Positions 47,001 to 57,219 of a DNA stretch of 64,000 bases are shown in pieces. Where the stretch lies: contig NC_083560.1 of the NCBI RefSeq assembly GCF_019925205.1, positions 37,494,270 to 37,558,269 of the forward strand, in the 5' to 3' direction. Source of the DNA: Metopolophium dirhodum. Lineage: Eukaryota > Arthropoda > Insecta > Hemiptera > Aphididae. Position 1 is the stretch's first letter, and every line of letters begins with the position of its first letter. The position numbers were made by a program, and so were the translations under genes. Below the pieces are notes generated by a model. That model was not told where the DNA came from. It saw nothing but the letters and a program-made list of their open reading frames with translations, and made no database searches.

Positions 47001-47779
47001 CAGTAAAAAATGCAATAGGAATCGATATGGACATTGAAAATATAAAAGAAAATCCTGGATTAAGAGCACTTGCTAAAATATGTCTAAATTCGTTTTGGGG
47101 TAAGTTTGGACAAAGGCCTAATCAGACGAAAACCGAAATAATATCAAAACCGGACAGGTGGTACCAAGTATTGTTGGACAGTAAATTGGAAACTGAAAAC
47201 ATAATTTTTTTGACTGACGATTTAGTGGAAGTGTCGTATAAAAAAATTAATGAATACGTCGGGCACGAATATAATACTAATATATACGTAGCTGCATTCA
47301 CAACATCGAATGCTAGATTAAGATTATATACCATGTTAGATAATCTCGGCGAGAAAGTCGTATATTACGATACAGATAGTGTGTTTTATATTTACGATGA
47401 TGTCGAAGTGAAGACGGGGTGTATGCTAGGTGAGTGGACGGATGAATTAGGACCAGGTATACATATAACCGACTGGGTATCTACAGGCCCTAAAAGTATA
47501 GCGCACACAGATATTGAAAATCGGACAACGACAAAAATAAAAGGATTTACACTTAGTTACGAAAATATTCAAAAATTAAATACGGATAGCATGAAAAAAA
47601 TAATGAACGATGAAATAAGGGACATAGAACTGCGATTTCAACAAATAACACGAAATTCAAAAACTAACGAATTAGCGACAATAATTACATCAAAGACGTT
47701 TAAAATAGAATACGATAAACGTATGGTTATGTATTCGACCGGTGACGTAATAGAAACGTTACCATGGGGGTACTTGTAA
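44021..47779 (+). pseudogene. Protein-primed DNA polymerase B (Maverick/Polinton), main exon
   Basis: Replicative family B polymerase of a Polinton-type element. The N-terminal region (44021-45348) is one frame broken only by TAG at 44701. It includes a Cys/His-rich part with many CxxC units (44920-45270). The 3'-5' exonuclease region (45330-45780) shows FFDYEAQQ and AHNSIAYD, but two or three frame changes break it. The C-terminal 664 codons (45785-47779) are open: YCNSDVDIL completes the exonuclease, then DVCSLYPTVMYYDNYPVG (motif A), KICLNSFWGKFGQRP (motif B) and YYDTDSVFYI (motif C, both Asp present). The palm is therefore intact although the N-terminal half is not. A TAA at 47777-47779 ends the frame, followed by a tandem repeat. 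Confidence 0.85.
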
Positions 47780-47783
47780 AACT

Positions 47784-48060
47784 AAATATTATTGTGTAAT
47801 ATATCTGTGATTTTTTAAATTATTCCTTATAAATAAACCAATGTTTAAATATTATTGTATATATCTGTGATTTTTTAAATTATACCTTATGAATTAGCCA
47901 ATGTTTAAATATTATTGTATATATCTGTGAATTTTTAAATTATACCTTATAAATAAACCAATGTTTAAATATTATTGTATATATCTGTGATTTTTTTTAA
48001 ATTAAACCTTCTTAAGCATAGGAAAAAATAAATAAACCAATGTTCAAATATTATTATTGT
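47784..48060. repeat. Tandem repeat, about 60 bp x 4
   Basis: Units start at 47784, 47847, 47907 and 47967 (spacing 63, 60, 60). Each has 'aaatattattgt', 'atatctgtga' and 'ccttataaataaaccaatgtt'. Several units contain AATAAA, so the array may supply polyadenylation signals for the two converging genes (PolB plus, RNase H-like minus). Confidence 0.85.
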
Positions 48061-48089
48061 TTATTAAATAAAAAAATATTGTTATAATT

Positions 48090-48560
48090 TTAAACATTAT
48101 CAAGATACCATTTTTTTAATGCAAATACTTTATACAATGTACATTGTTTTGGATTAAACTCCATATGAAAAATACAACATGGTAGTGTTTCTTCGTTCAA
48201 TTCACGAAGCCGAGGACAATTTTCCCAGTTTTCCAAGTCAAAGACGGTGGCGTGCGGCATAAACTTGTTGATAATCCGTTGTTTGTGCAAACCTTTGACG
48301 TAAATTCTACTGAATTTGAACGAATCAAATGTTTTTTGTATCTCTGTATACTCCACATCTCCGTATTCCAATGATAAACCGTGATACAAACGTTGTAACC
48401 AACTGTTTACACTCCTACTTTTTGCGTCTTGTGTCAAAGAAGTGTGTTTAAAGATCCAGTGAGTTGCGAAAGTTTCCGTGTCTAAAATAGACATCTCTTT
48501 AATCACGTATTTGATGTGGACTCCACGAAGACAATGAATATCCAAAATGGCCGAAGACAT
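48090..48560 (-). CDS. Polinton-associated protein, possible RNase H-like fold
   Basis: An intact 156-residue minus-strand gene with a true ATG at 48558-48560. It opens SSAILDIHCLRGVHIKYVIK, which resembles the first strand of an RNase H-like domain ('DiE/DiQ...vikE'). It continues through WLQRLYHGLSLEYGD to FSRIYVKGLHKQRIINKFM, TVFDLENWENCPRL and CTLYKVFALKKWYL. The 'YVKG..K..' and 'ENCPRL' blocks recur in uncharacterised transposon and virus-like proteins of arthropods. The fold is recalled and inferred. Its ATG overlaps the stop of the upstream coiled-coil gene. No lesion is seen. Confidence 0.5.
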   Translation of the reverse strand: MSSAILDIHCLRGVHIKYVIKEMSILDTETFATHWIFKHTSLTQDAKSRSVNSWLQRLYHGLSLEYGDVEYTEIQKTFDSFKFSRIYVKGLHKQRIINKFMPHATVFDLENWENCPRLRELNEETLPCCIFHMEFNPKQCTLYKVFALKKWYLDNV

Positions 48561-48871
48561 TATAGTTTGTTTATAACATCGACAGCCTTGATTATTTTTT
48601 TCAACTGTTCTGTGATATCTTGTAATGGTTTTTCAAGTTTACTTATACGCTCAGCTATATCTGAACACGTTATTTGTAACGTTTTCGTTTGTTCTTCTTG
48701 TATTTGAATGGATTTTTGATTTTCTTCGAGTAAACGCTCAAATTTAACCAATTTGGACGAATACGATTTGAGCGAATGTTCGAGATTTGAAATAAATTTT
48801 TTTGTTTCACTATCCCGAGAACTACCAAACCCGTTCATGTCTGTAGAGCGACTGAAATTATTTTTTAACAT
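48560..48871 (-). CDS. Coiled-coil protein, overlaps both neighbours
   Basis: 103 residues if started at the ATG at 48869-48871. An earlier open frame to 48907 reads through integrase sequence and is unlikely to be used. From about residue 20 the protein is one long heptad-rich helix (FERLLEENQKSIQIQEEQTK; LEKPLQDITEQLKKI). Its first codons overlap the last 14 bases of the integrase chromodomain frame, and its stop overlaps the next ATG as TAATG. The tight packing is virus-like. A structural or oligomerisation role is inference only. Confidence 0.5.
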   Translation of the reverse strand: MLKNNFSRSTDMNGFGSSRDSETKKFISNLEHSLKSYSSKLVKFERLLEENQKSIQIQEEQTKTLQITCSDIAERISKLEKPLQDITEQLKKIIKAVDVINKL

Positions 48872-49312
48872 CACGGGTATAAATCCAGCTATTGTGCGTA
48901 TTGTCAAACCCCACCCATTTTACCAATATCTGTTTCCCCTTCCTACGAATTATTTCTCTATCAAAAAATCGTTTGGATAATTTGTTTTTAATATTTCTTC
49001 AGAGTAAAAACAACCAGCGATCGGTTTTCCATTATAATCTTGTAATTGATATGTAACGGGTAACGTTTTATTAATTTTTATAATTTTAAATATTTCCGTG
49101 GACCAGTTCGGTAAATATCCTTTTGTAAATACGCCTTTATATGTACTAACGCGAACATAATCGCCAACGTTGAGTTTAATTTTTACGTTAATAATTTCGC
49201 GCTGTTTTAATTCCACTGATGAAGGATTTGCATCGGCCTGTATTGGTGTCATAGATATTGTTCTGTGTTTTGAATTATTGTATTCATCAACCAACTTTGG
49301 TAAAATATACAA
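48858..49312 (-). pseudogene. Polinton integrase C-terminal part with chromodomain
   Basis: The minus-strand frame opens at about 49312 inside the integrase (LPKLVDEYNNSKHRTISMTP), then shows the SH3-like DNA-binding part (VGDYVRVSTYKGVFTKGYLP, YQLQDYNGKPIAGCFY). After a 1-nt frameshift near 48952 a chromodomain follows (IIRRKGKQILVKWVGF, NTHNSWIYTRDVKK) with stop at 48858-48860. The zinc-binding and DDE catalytic parts are missing because homology ends at 49312. Chromodomain integrases direct insertion to modified chromatin. The homologous gene in the second element is at 57.2-58.3 kb. Confidence 0.75.
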
Positions 49313-49851
49313 TAAAAAATGTAATTCATGTACCTATTATATATGTATATATTGTATTTATGTTTTTCCTTAAAATGTTTACTATTATTTTATGATGAAA
49401 TTATAATATATAATATGTGTCGTACGATATCTGATATCCGTATTAATAATGCTTCTTGGAATAAATAAACTAAAAATAATAATAATAAATATAACGCGTT
49501 TTGTTTTTTCTATATAATGTTGTAATATATTATGTAGTGATTTTGACAGTGTATATATAGTAATATGTATAGAAATCTTATTTTACAATAATACAAGCAA
49601 CGTGCAATATGAATGCAATTTTATGTGACAGTAAAACAATGTATACATATATATATATTATTTTGTGCATAGCCGACTATTCTTCCTATCCCGGGCCGGC
49701 GGTTGAATGAACCGTGTTGAATTCGGTGGACAGCAGCACATCAAGAGTTTGTAAAAGAAAACACCGTTGACCCGTCAATTTCTTCCAGTCTGATCGGCTG
49801 TAATGATAACGTATGATATAATATTATAATATAGTATAGTATAACAATATA
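49313..49851. other. AT-rich spacer, possible deletion scar of integrase core
   Basis: No gene or structured repeat. The missing DDE core of the integrase should lie here, so a deletion or replacement has occurred. Confidence 0.5.
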
Positions 49852-50658
49852 TTACCCATTCGACGAAGTAAGCGGTGGGGGCGGCGTCGCCGTTCGGATA
49901 GTCTGTACCGTTTTCATGTATTTTCTTGTGCCAACACTCAGCGAGTTGTTGGTGTACAAACGATTTGATGTGATTCGTGATACTGTATTCATTTTTGGGA
50001 CGATATTCATTGTCTTTAAATCGCTGTGGATGGTATTGTAGATGATCGCTGTAATTTTTTCAACGGACGAGGATTTTTCTGCGGGTACATTTGCGTATAA
50101 ATACGAGGCCATAAGGTCAGTTTGCCCCATCACCATGTGAAGTATAATGTTAGATTTTTGGGCGATAACCTCGTTGATAATCCATTGCATGTCTTGGAGC
50201 TCTAATAGATTTCGTCTGCTCAATATTAGGCGACATCGTTGCTGGTGGTGGGATTCGACTACCATCATATTATTATCGCCGCGATAACTAGTTTTACACA
50301 GTGTAATTGTCATGTCTTTGAGGAACAGTCTCTCGCGGGTTTTAATCGGTGGATCGGTTATAGTCGATAGAATATTCCCCATCAACGAGTAAATGCGCTG
50401 TAAAAATTCAGTTGTTATACATACGAACCGTGATGTAATATATTACATTATCATACTAAGCTATATATATATAATACGTATATACTATAATATGTATAGA
50501 GTATATACCTTGGTATGTGGAAATGGACCCGCAAGTCTTGTGTAGTCGTGTGGGAGAGCTAAGACACCCAAAACTTTAACTACATTCGGGTTTTTATTGT
50601 TCACAATTATATGTGCAAACGAATTGTCGTTTACAATACTCGTTTTAAATAGTAACAT
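49852..50658 (-). CDS. Unrecognised intact two-exon gene, 231 residues
   Basis: Exon 1 (50509-50658) starts at ATG and encodes exactly 50 codons (MLLFKTSIVNDNSFAHIIVN ... LAGPFPHTK) up to a GTATAT donor. Exon 2 (49852-50397) follows a TTTTTACAG acceptor in phase 0 and reads RIYSLMGNILSTITDPP, LFLKDMTITLCKTSYRGD, CRLILSRRNLLELQDMQWII, then a Thr/Pro-rich tail and stop. The 'R..LSRR.LL.LQ.meW.I' block could be a PC4-like or other small DNA-binding fold, but I do not recognise the family. Both exons are free of lesions although the flanking Polinton genes are broken. It may be a Polinton cargo gene or a host gene. Confidence 0.55.
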
Positions 50659-50779
50659 TATATTAATCAAAATAATGAAGGTATCAAGTTTTATATAAAA
50701 AAAAAAATATTTTATGTAAATTATAATATTTATATATTATTTCCTTGATAACGAATTCCCATATTTTTTAAGTATTCAA

Positions 50780-51720
50780 TTAGTGTTATGTCTCCTTTGT
50801 CATAACCATTCCAATTATCAATCATAAATTTCCTTTTAAGTTCAGCCTCTTTTCTAGAGTAATTGAATTGATTTTTTTTATACTATTTATTTTTAATGCA
50901 GTTTCTGCCTGAATGTTAGTTAGAACGTCTACTACATGATGATAATTGGATGCGGATGGTAAAATTGTGCATTGAAATGTTTATGGAAAGCTTCGGGTCC
51001 GTTAGTTGTCCTAGTAATATTTATGGGAGGTTCTGCCCAAATATTTGGTGGAAATTAAGACTCTTTATTAATATAATTTTCTAAAATATAATCAGTAAAC
51101 GTATGGTTATCTGTAGGAGCTATAGAAACGAGCTCAACAAAACCATCATCAACTTGTTCAGGTGGTAAGAATGCTAGACCAAACAAATATTTTAGCCATA
51201 ACCCTAGTCTGTATTATTTTTATACTGATTAAGTAAATAATTATTTGATTGGATTTTACGATACAAGCTTTGACCCAAATGAAATTGGCACGCAATAATG
51301 TGTACCGTTGGAAACGATTCTTCGATTGCAATATGTGCACTTTATTCAAAATCCAAATGTATTTTGTTAATTAATTTTTTACAAAGTTCTTTAATTAATG
51401 TCCACATTTCCTTATATTTATCAGTTGATTTCGAATTTAAAAAACAATTAATCATAGGCAGATAATAATTGTTTTGTAATATGTGGATTGTATATAGTTG
51501 ATACAAATATGACGTACAATATGTAAAAGTACCATCAGCAAAAATTTCACGTACTTCACACATCATAACTACATTTGTATAACAAGTGAATATTGGTATG
51601 CTTTCATTATTTTTCATAAAACGAAATTGTTCGTTATTATTAGCAATGATATAGTTTTGATTTGAAAACAGTTGATCCCTCGTCTATTGATTTAGGGATA
51701 GTTAATATAATTTTTAAAAT
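50780..51720 (-). pseudogene. FLYWCH/MULE transposase remnant, copy 1
   Basis: Minus-strand pieces in order: MULE core (EVREIFADGTFTYCTSYLYQ, LYTIHILQNNYYLPMINC, KIHLDFE), a central part in other frames, then a C-terminal exon at 50930-51060 reading PNIWAEPPINITRTTNGPEA and FHKHFNAQFYHPHP. The 'DGTF' Asp and 'DFE' acidic residues belong to the DDE core. The FLYWCH zinc-finger exon present in copy 2 (62.2-62.6 kb) is absent: the sequence jumps from 51715 to a flank that in copy 2 starts 0.7 kb further on. Several frame breaks occur, so it is not functional. Confidence 0.7.
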
Positions 51721-52380
51721 ATAATATTTTTTTTTTACTTAGCTTCGCACCACTACCGTCGCGCTGGATTAAAGGTATATACAAATATACAGTATATACT
51801 TAGCTATATATGTTACCTAAATTATTTAGATATAAATGTATATTTGTATATATATATTATCCATGTACATACATATCTTATATACTTTTAAAACAAAGGA
51901 ATAAACATTTTACATTTTAATGCCCAAACGTGGTATCTTTTTAGGAATATAGAGTGCCAAACGTGTTGTGATTTTGTACCCAAATGTGTTGCAATTTGGG
52001 ATGAGATGCCCAAGCGTGTTGCAGCCGATTTGTAAATATGGCCCAATTATGATAAATACTAGTTCCAATATTACGTCCATTTAATATAATTGTTAAACCA
52101 TTTTTAATGGCCATTATCCTTAGTACAAATATTTTAATAACTAAGAATTAACTCATTCAAATTTTTAATTATGTAAATCAACTGAATTTCTCATTTGAAA
52201 AAAAACAGGAGCTTGTAACGCCACAGCATAGGTACTTCAAGTATTACAAACAAATTAAAGAATTAAATTGTCTGATAGTAGGTAAATTTAAAAAAAATCC
52301 AAAACGAAATTTTTAAAATCCATTATTAAAGGGAAAAAAGGTGGTGAGCATGCTTGGTGTATCATTCTGTGTATAGTTAG
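51066..52380. repeat. Segmental duplication, left copy
   Basis: Highly similar to 61540-63450 in direct orientation, with one internal deletion near 51720 relative to the right copy. It includes MULE sequence and about 650 bases of non-coding flank ('cttagcttcgc', 'ccaaacgtg', 'gagcatgcttggtgtatcattct'). The left copy also has an extra 'ccaaacgtgttg' stretch near 51960-52015 that is present only once on the right. Confidence 0.85.
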
Positions 52381-52545
52381 ATTTTGTTATTCGATCACTC
52401 GTTGGCACTTAGTTTGTTTTCATAATTTACAATAAAGTTATCAAATTCTGAATAAGAGTCTATATATAATATATATATATATATAATATATATACTATAG
52501 TATATACCTTTATATAGTAATACCGTTCATTTATATATATATATA
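52381..52545. repeat. Duplicate of 53306-53430
   Basis: Starts abruptly at the end of the segmental duplication with 'attttgttattcgatcactc', and matches the first-exon region of the minus-strand gene at 53306-53430, with TA-rich expansion in this copy. Confidence 0.75.
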
Positions 52546-52547
52546 TA

Positions 52548-53334
52548 TTACCTGATATCCTTTATTTTTTTATTTATTTTATATATTATGTGGAATAGAA
52601 CATTTTTTTTACCCTCACGACTTATACCTTCATTATAGTTTTTCAAGTCTTGAGTATCTAACTTCCTGTAACCTAAAAACATCATCTCAATTTCACCTTC
52701 AATTATGTTGTATGGTTGAAATTCTCTTGATTTCAACAGTTTTTTTTATCAAAATGTCCAACTCTGGTAAATAAACCGTTGGAATATATCCATAAGTCAA
52801 ATCATACACCATACTATCATGTTCATAATTTGATGATGCGTTTTCAATTACCGAAAAGTTTAATTTATTGCTTGTGTAAGTTTTTAACGTCTCACCCATC
52901 TGAGATGGTTGAATTGTAATTTTTATATTATTTATTTTTTCAATTTTTTGTAATACATAGGTAATTTTACTACAGTTGTTTGGGCATTTAAACTTATTTA
53001 TCTGTTCCTCGTATTCTACTAATGTATATTTTATATTGTGTTCAAATTGTTTAATATATTTAAGCTGTTATTGTTTATCTTGTATGTTTATAATTCTAAT
53101 CTTGTCATATTTTTTTCTTAATAGAGCCAAATATTTTTCATTTTACGCATTTTTGTATATTTTTTTAATATTATCTTTTAAATAATCATTATCGTTATTG
53201 ACATAATAAATATAATTTTTGTCAACGTTAGTGCCATGATATTGTAAATTTTCCAAAACGATATTGCTGGTTAGAGTTTTAGGAACAGTTAAATTTTTTG
53301 ACTTAGATTTTGTTATTCGATCACTCATTGGCAC
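52548..53334 (-). pseudogene. Unrecognised 'IEGELE/FLGY' family gene, broken
   Basis: Minus-strand pieces. A first exon starts MSDRITKSKSKNLTVPKTL (ATG near 53328). A middle part at 52699-52899 has SNYEHDSMVYDLTYGYIPTV then YLPELDI. A last part at 52548-52736 has NIIEGEIEMMFLGYRKLDTQ. Several stops and shifts separate them. The last two parts are homologous, in the same order, to the gene at 20432-20775, linking this locus to the 15.7-21.5 kb cluster. Function unknown. Confidence 0.5.
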
Positions 53335-53487
53335 AGTTCTTAGTTTGTTTTCATAATTTACAATAAAGTTATCAATTTCTGAATCAGAGTCTATATATAT
53401 ATATGTATACTATAGTATATACGTTATCTGATATTAAGCTATACCTACATGGATTGTTTAAAATAAAAAGATATTATTGAATTATAA

Positions 53488-56350
53488 TTATTTATTGTTA
53501 TTCATATCTTTGAAAAATTGCTCCTCGAATTTATTAGCCGCCCGTGCGCGCATCCCCGTGTTCAATGCGATATACGGTGTAAGCCACCGAGATTGTCGAA
53601 ATTCTAGGACTCGGTGCACCTGAAATGCGTATAAAATAAGTAATTAAATAATATTCAATATCATAGATATTTTTATTCGCAGCAACAATCATAATATAGA
53701 TTACCTTTTCGACGATCAACCCGTTAGCAATGGCCTGTTTCAAATTCATATAATGTATGACGTAGTTTTCCTTACGTTCGAACGTGACCATTAATTTCCG
53801 CACTTTAGACCCGCGTGGAATGCTGGCGTGTAGGAGGAACGGCATATCATTGTGCTCGTCGTGCAGACTTTGCGGATACGAGATGTTAACTTCGTAGACT
53901 CTCCCCACGTCATCTGCCTCCTCCATAAACTCCAGTTGGGCTAATGCTACGTCAGGATTTCCAGCGCACCATGAACACCCCCCGTAAGGAATATTTTGAG
54001 ACATACTTCATCCGTATAAATTATTAGGTATGTGGAAACAACGATATTATATTATGAGCATACATAACGATCGTCGCAATGACTAAAGTTGAACTTTTTT
54101 CCCTCCCACAATTTATCATTAATTCGATATCTGTTTTTCATGTGACAGTTTATTTGTATATGTATTATTATTATTATTATTATTATTATCTTAAAATATT
54201 ACCATCTTGATAGACGATCAATGTGTTCAGTTCATCAGCTTTATACCCAGGCGTTTTCGGGTTGTTCGCCTTGGCTAACGCTTGTTGGCTTGCGTCAACC
54301 CGCCATGGGTACCTCGTTCGAAAAACAATATAGATTCATAATCAGAAAGCAGGTGTAGCCTGATGGAGGTAATCTTCAACATAGCATCGAAGCTGTATTT
54401 GGGGGCCGTGGAATAATACGCGGGGTCCAGCTGGTACGTCGACATGCATATATTCCGAAAACTCTCGAATATGTCGGCACTGAGTAACACATCGATTTTC
54501 AAGTATAGATCACTGTAATCTCCGAGAGTGTGGCAGTCGAAATGATTCCATACAAGGTTTGCGTGCTCGTAATCACCTTCGCTAACGTGCGTCTCGATCA
54601 ACGCGCTGTAAAACTCCTGCCTAGCCGGTAACCTCGTCCCACTCAATTTACTCCAGCTGTCCGTGTACTCGTATGGATACACGCCTTTACACGTCGCCAG
54701 TGGCATCTCCGCGGGCGAGAACACTTTCGCGACTTCGACGCTCATCGCGATCGACACGTTGGTCGTCTTCAACAGTTTACATATTTTTTCGGCCATATCT
54801 ATGACAGCTATGACGAATCGCTTGGCTACATCGTCCACGGTCTCTGAGCCGCGAAAAATGATCGGAGTCCGCGGGATGTCGAACTGCTCCATCAGCTCTG
54901 CAGGTACGCCGTCCGCAGCGACAACCATAAACCCATAGCTCATCGGCTGATGCGTATGCAAGGCTTCGGTATTGTCACCGTATCGCTGCGTAGATTTCAC
55001 GAGAAGGGCCTCAATGTCGGCGTACATAATCGATGTTCGCGACTATTTTTCTGCATGCTAGCTACTCTCGAAAATGTGATACATAAGTGTAGTGACTTTT
55101 TTCCCCCGAGCCGGTGATCAAGAGGAAGTCAAAATGATTCGGTAGTTCGTCATCGACCACCCGCAGGTTAGGTTACATCGTCCACGGTCTCTGAGCCGCG
55201 GAAAATGATCGGAGTCCGCGGGATGTCGAACTGCTCCATCAGCTCTGCAGGTACACCGTCCGCAGCGACAACCATGAACCCATAGCTCATCGGCTGATGC
55301 GTATGCAACGCTTCGGTATTTTCACTGTATCGCTGCATAGATTTCACGAGAAGGGCCTCAATGTCGGCGTACATAACGAACGGCAGACGTTGTGTTTTAC
55401 ACAACGCGTTGAACTCGAGTGTGCTCCCTTCCGGCGGCAATATAGGCAATATGGGATTGTGGGTGCCACAAACTAAGCGATGACGTGCCAACACCTCCTC
55501 GCCGTGCAATTTATATCGCAAAGGTTGGTCGTCAAAACTGGTGAAACACTTTTTGCAAAAAAATAAACGATGTTCGCGACTACTTTCGAAAAATTTGATA
55601 CATAAGTGTAGTGATTTTTTTCCCCCGAGCCGGTGATCAAGAGTAAGTCAAAATGATTCAGTAGTTCGTCATCGACCACCCGCAGGGGGTACGCCGCCGA
55701 TTCCGTCGTAGATTTTTTGTTTTTATTATTTTTGCATTTTCTCACGCCGTAAACGTTAATTGAAGTACCGGGATTCGCTCGCTCAAATAATGTTATCTCC
55801 GATACGGGCGTGGGGACGGATAACGTTGAAAAATCATAGTGGTGCTCTTCGCAGAAATAATTTGCACCTAGTCTGATACGGTTAACATGGGGCACATGCT
55901 TCGCCAGAATCGCCCACTTAAAGCATTGTAGATCTATGATTTTAGGGTTTATTACAGCCTATTGATCTGAAATGCTTTTCGGGAGTGCCAAGTATGACAA
56001 GCCACCCATGGGTGAGTACTCGTAAACCCCCAAAAGCATCCCGTCAATGCACGATATGCGAAACCGCTGTTCTTGCCCGCGTAACCGTCCTCCTCGGCGA
56101 GAAGTGCCGTAAAATCACGATCTGCCACGCCCTCGACGTCACTGTACGAGTACAACTCTCGGGTTGATGACTTGAAAGCACGGTTTTCGCTGGTATTTTC
56201 CACGTTAGGTACATTATAAAAAAAATTTACAACTTTTTTAATAATATTTTTTTTAGGTACGTACATATTTATTTCATATTCCAAATCAGAATAATTTTTC
56301 GCAGTATCTCTATTTATAAAAATAAAGTTTTGGACAATACTGCCCACTAC
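53488..56350 (-). pseudogene. Second DNA polymerase B, different Polinton lineage, truncated
   Basis: Minus strand. The N-terminal block (about 55900-56150) has the 'GMLLGVYEYSPMGG' and 'QCFKWAILAKHV' motifs in shifted frames, then SEITLFERANPGTSINVYGV and HFDLLLITGSGEKNHYTYVS. A C-H-rich piece and the exonuclease entry (LPFVMYADIEALLVKS) follow, then KGVYPYEYTDSWSKL, FDCHTLGDYSDLYLKIDVLL, GGLTQA and LPYGG-type SQNIPYGGCSWC. After an 86-base intron (about 53620-53706) comes VHRVLEFRQSRWLTPYIALN and KFEEQFFKDMNN. The frame ends at TAA 53488-53490 just before the expected polymerase motif B, so motifs B and C are lost. Frameshifts occur near 54290, 55520, 55900 and 56020. A tandem duplication disrupts the exonuclease region. 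Clearly dead. Confidence 0.8.
54826..55690. repeat. Tandem duplication inside second PolB
   Basis: 54826-55170 and 55172-55690 are direct copies ('catcgtccacggtctctgag', 'catcgactacccgcagg'-type ends). The right copy keeps about 180 bases (55375-55560) that the left copy has lost. The repeat therefore duplicated first and one copy then suffered a deletion. Confidence 0.85.
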
Positions 56351-56379
56351 TCCACTAATCTAAAATATAAATACTTATT

Positions 56380-57215
56380 TTTTTTTTTTTTTTTATTTAT
56401 AAAATCGAAAAAGACATAAATACATACATTATTATTGAGTAACATTATTTTCGATTATCTTTCTCCTTTAAGCAATGCTTGTGTTGGAGAAAGAGAGTAA
56501 TTATATAATATATGATACAATTATTATAATTATAGAATACACAAAATATAGAGTATAAGTTCTAAGTACGTATAAAGCTAAATATACAAATAAAGTTTAG
56601 AAATTTTTTCAAGAAAAAGTACTGATAAAGAAAGAAATATAAAATATAACTAATAAAATACGAATACCTACTTGCCCAAAATTTGATTTTTGTAGAAATA
56701 CTCCAAATATTATTCTACTTAGGAATAAGATATCAAAAAATTATGGTGTCATTCAAAAACTTGAAAAAACTTAAGAAATCACAACGAAAAAAATAGTAAT
56801 AATATTTTTATTTTTTTGTTTAGAAATGTTGTTTAGAAATCACGTAAAATTAAATAAAAAAAATATTTGAAGTTGAAACTGTTTGGAATTATTAATATAG
56901 ATATTTAGATTGAGCACCTGGTATATATACTATCTACATTTAAAAAGTAAACATAACGGTCATATATATTGATAGTTTCTTATAAATTATTATGATGTTA
57001 TTCAACTATACTGTATATTGGCATTTTTAAGTACTCTTGAACTTTGAAGACCATATTATTTATAATAATTATGTGACAGTAGGTACAAACTACTGTTTTT
57101 CAAATAATTTAGAACCCCCCCCCCCACCATTTCACTTTGGTTTATTCAGCCAATATTTAAAAGTAAAAAGAGGTATTCTCATTTGATAAATAGAAGTTTG
57201 TAAGACACTCAATAA
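56380..57215. other. AT-rich spacer, possible retroelement tail
   Basis: A T-run at 56379-56394 begins a stretch that could be the reverse-oriented poly(A) end of a non-LTR retroelement or retroposed RNA. No reverse transcriptase sequence was found. The remainder shows nothing recognisable beyond a C-run near 57120. Confidence 0.35.
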
Positions 57216-57219
57216 GTAT

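Noticed and set aside
39540..50700. Terminal inverted repeats and 6-bp target duplication of the first Polinton
   Set aside because: I looked for long inverted ends around both Polintons and could not identify them by eye; the limits given are set by gene content only. A self-alignment of 39-64 kb would decide.
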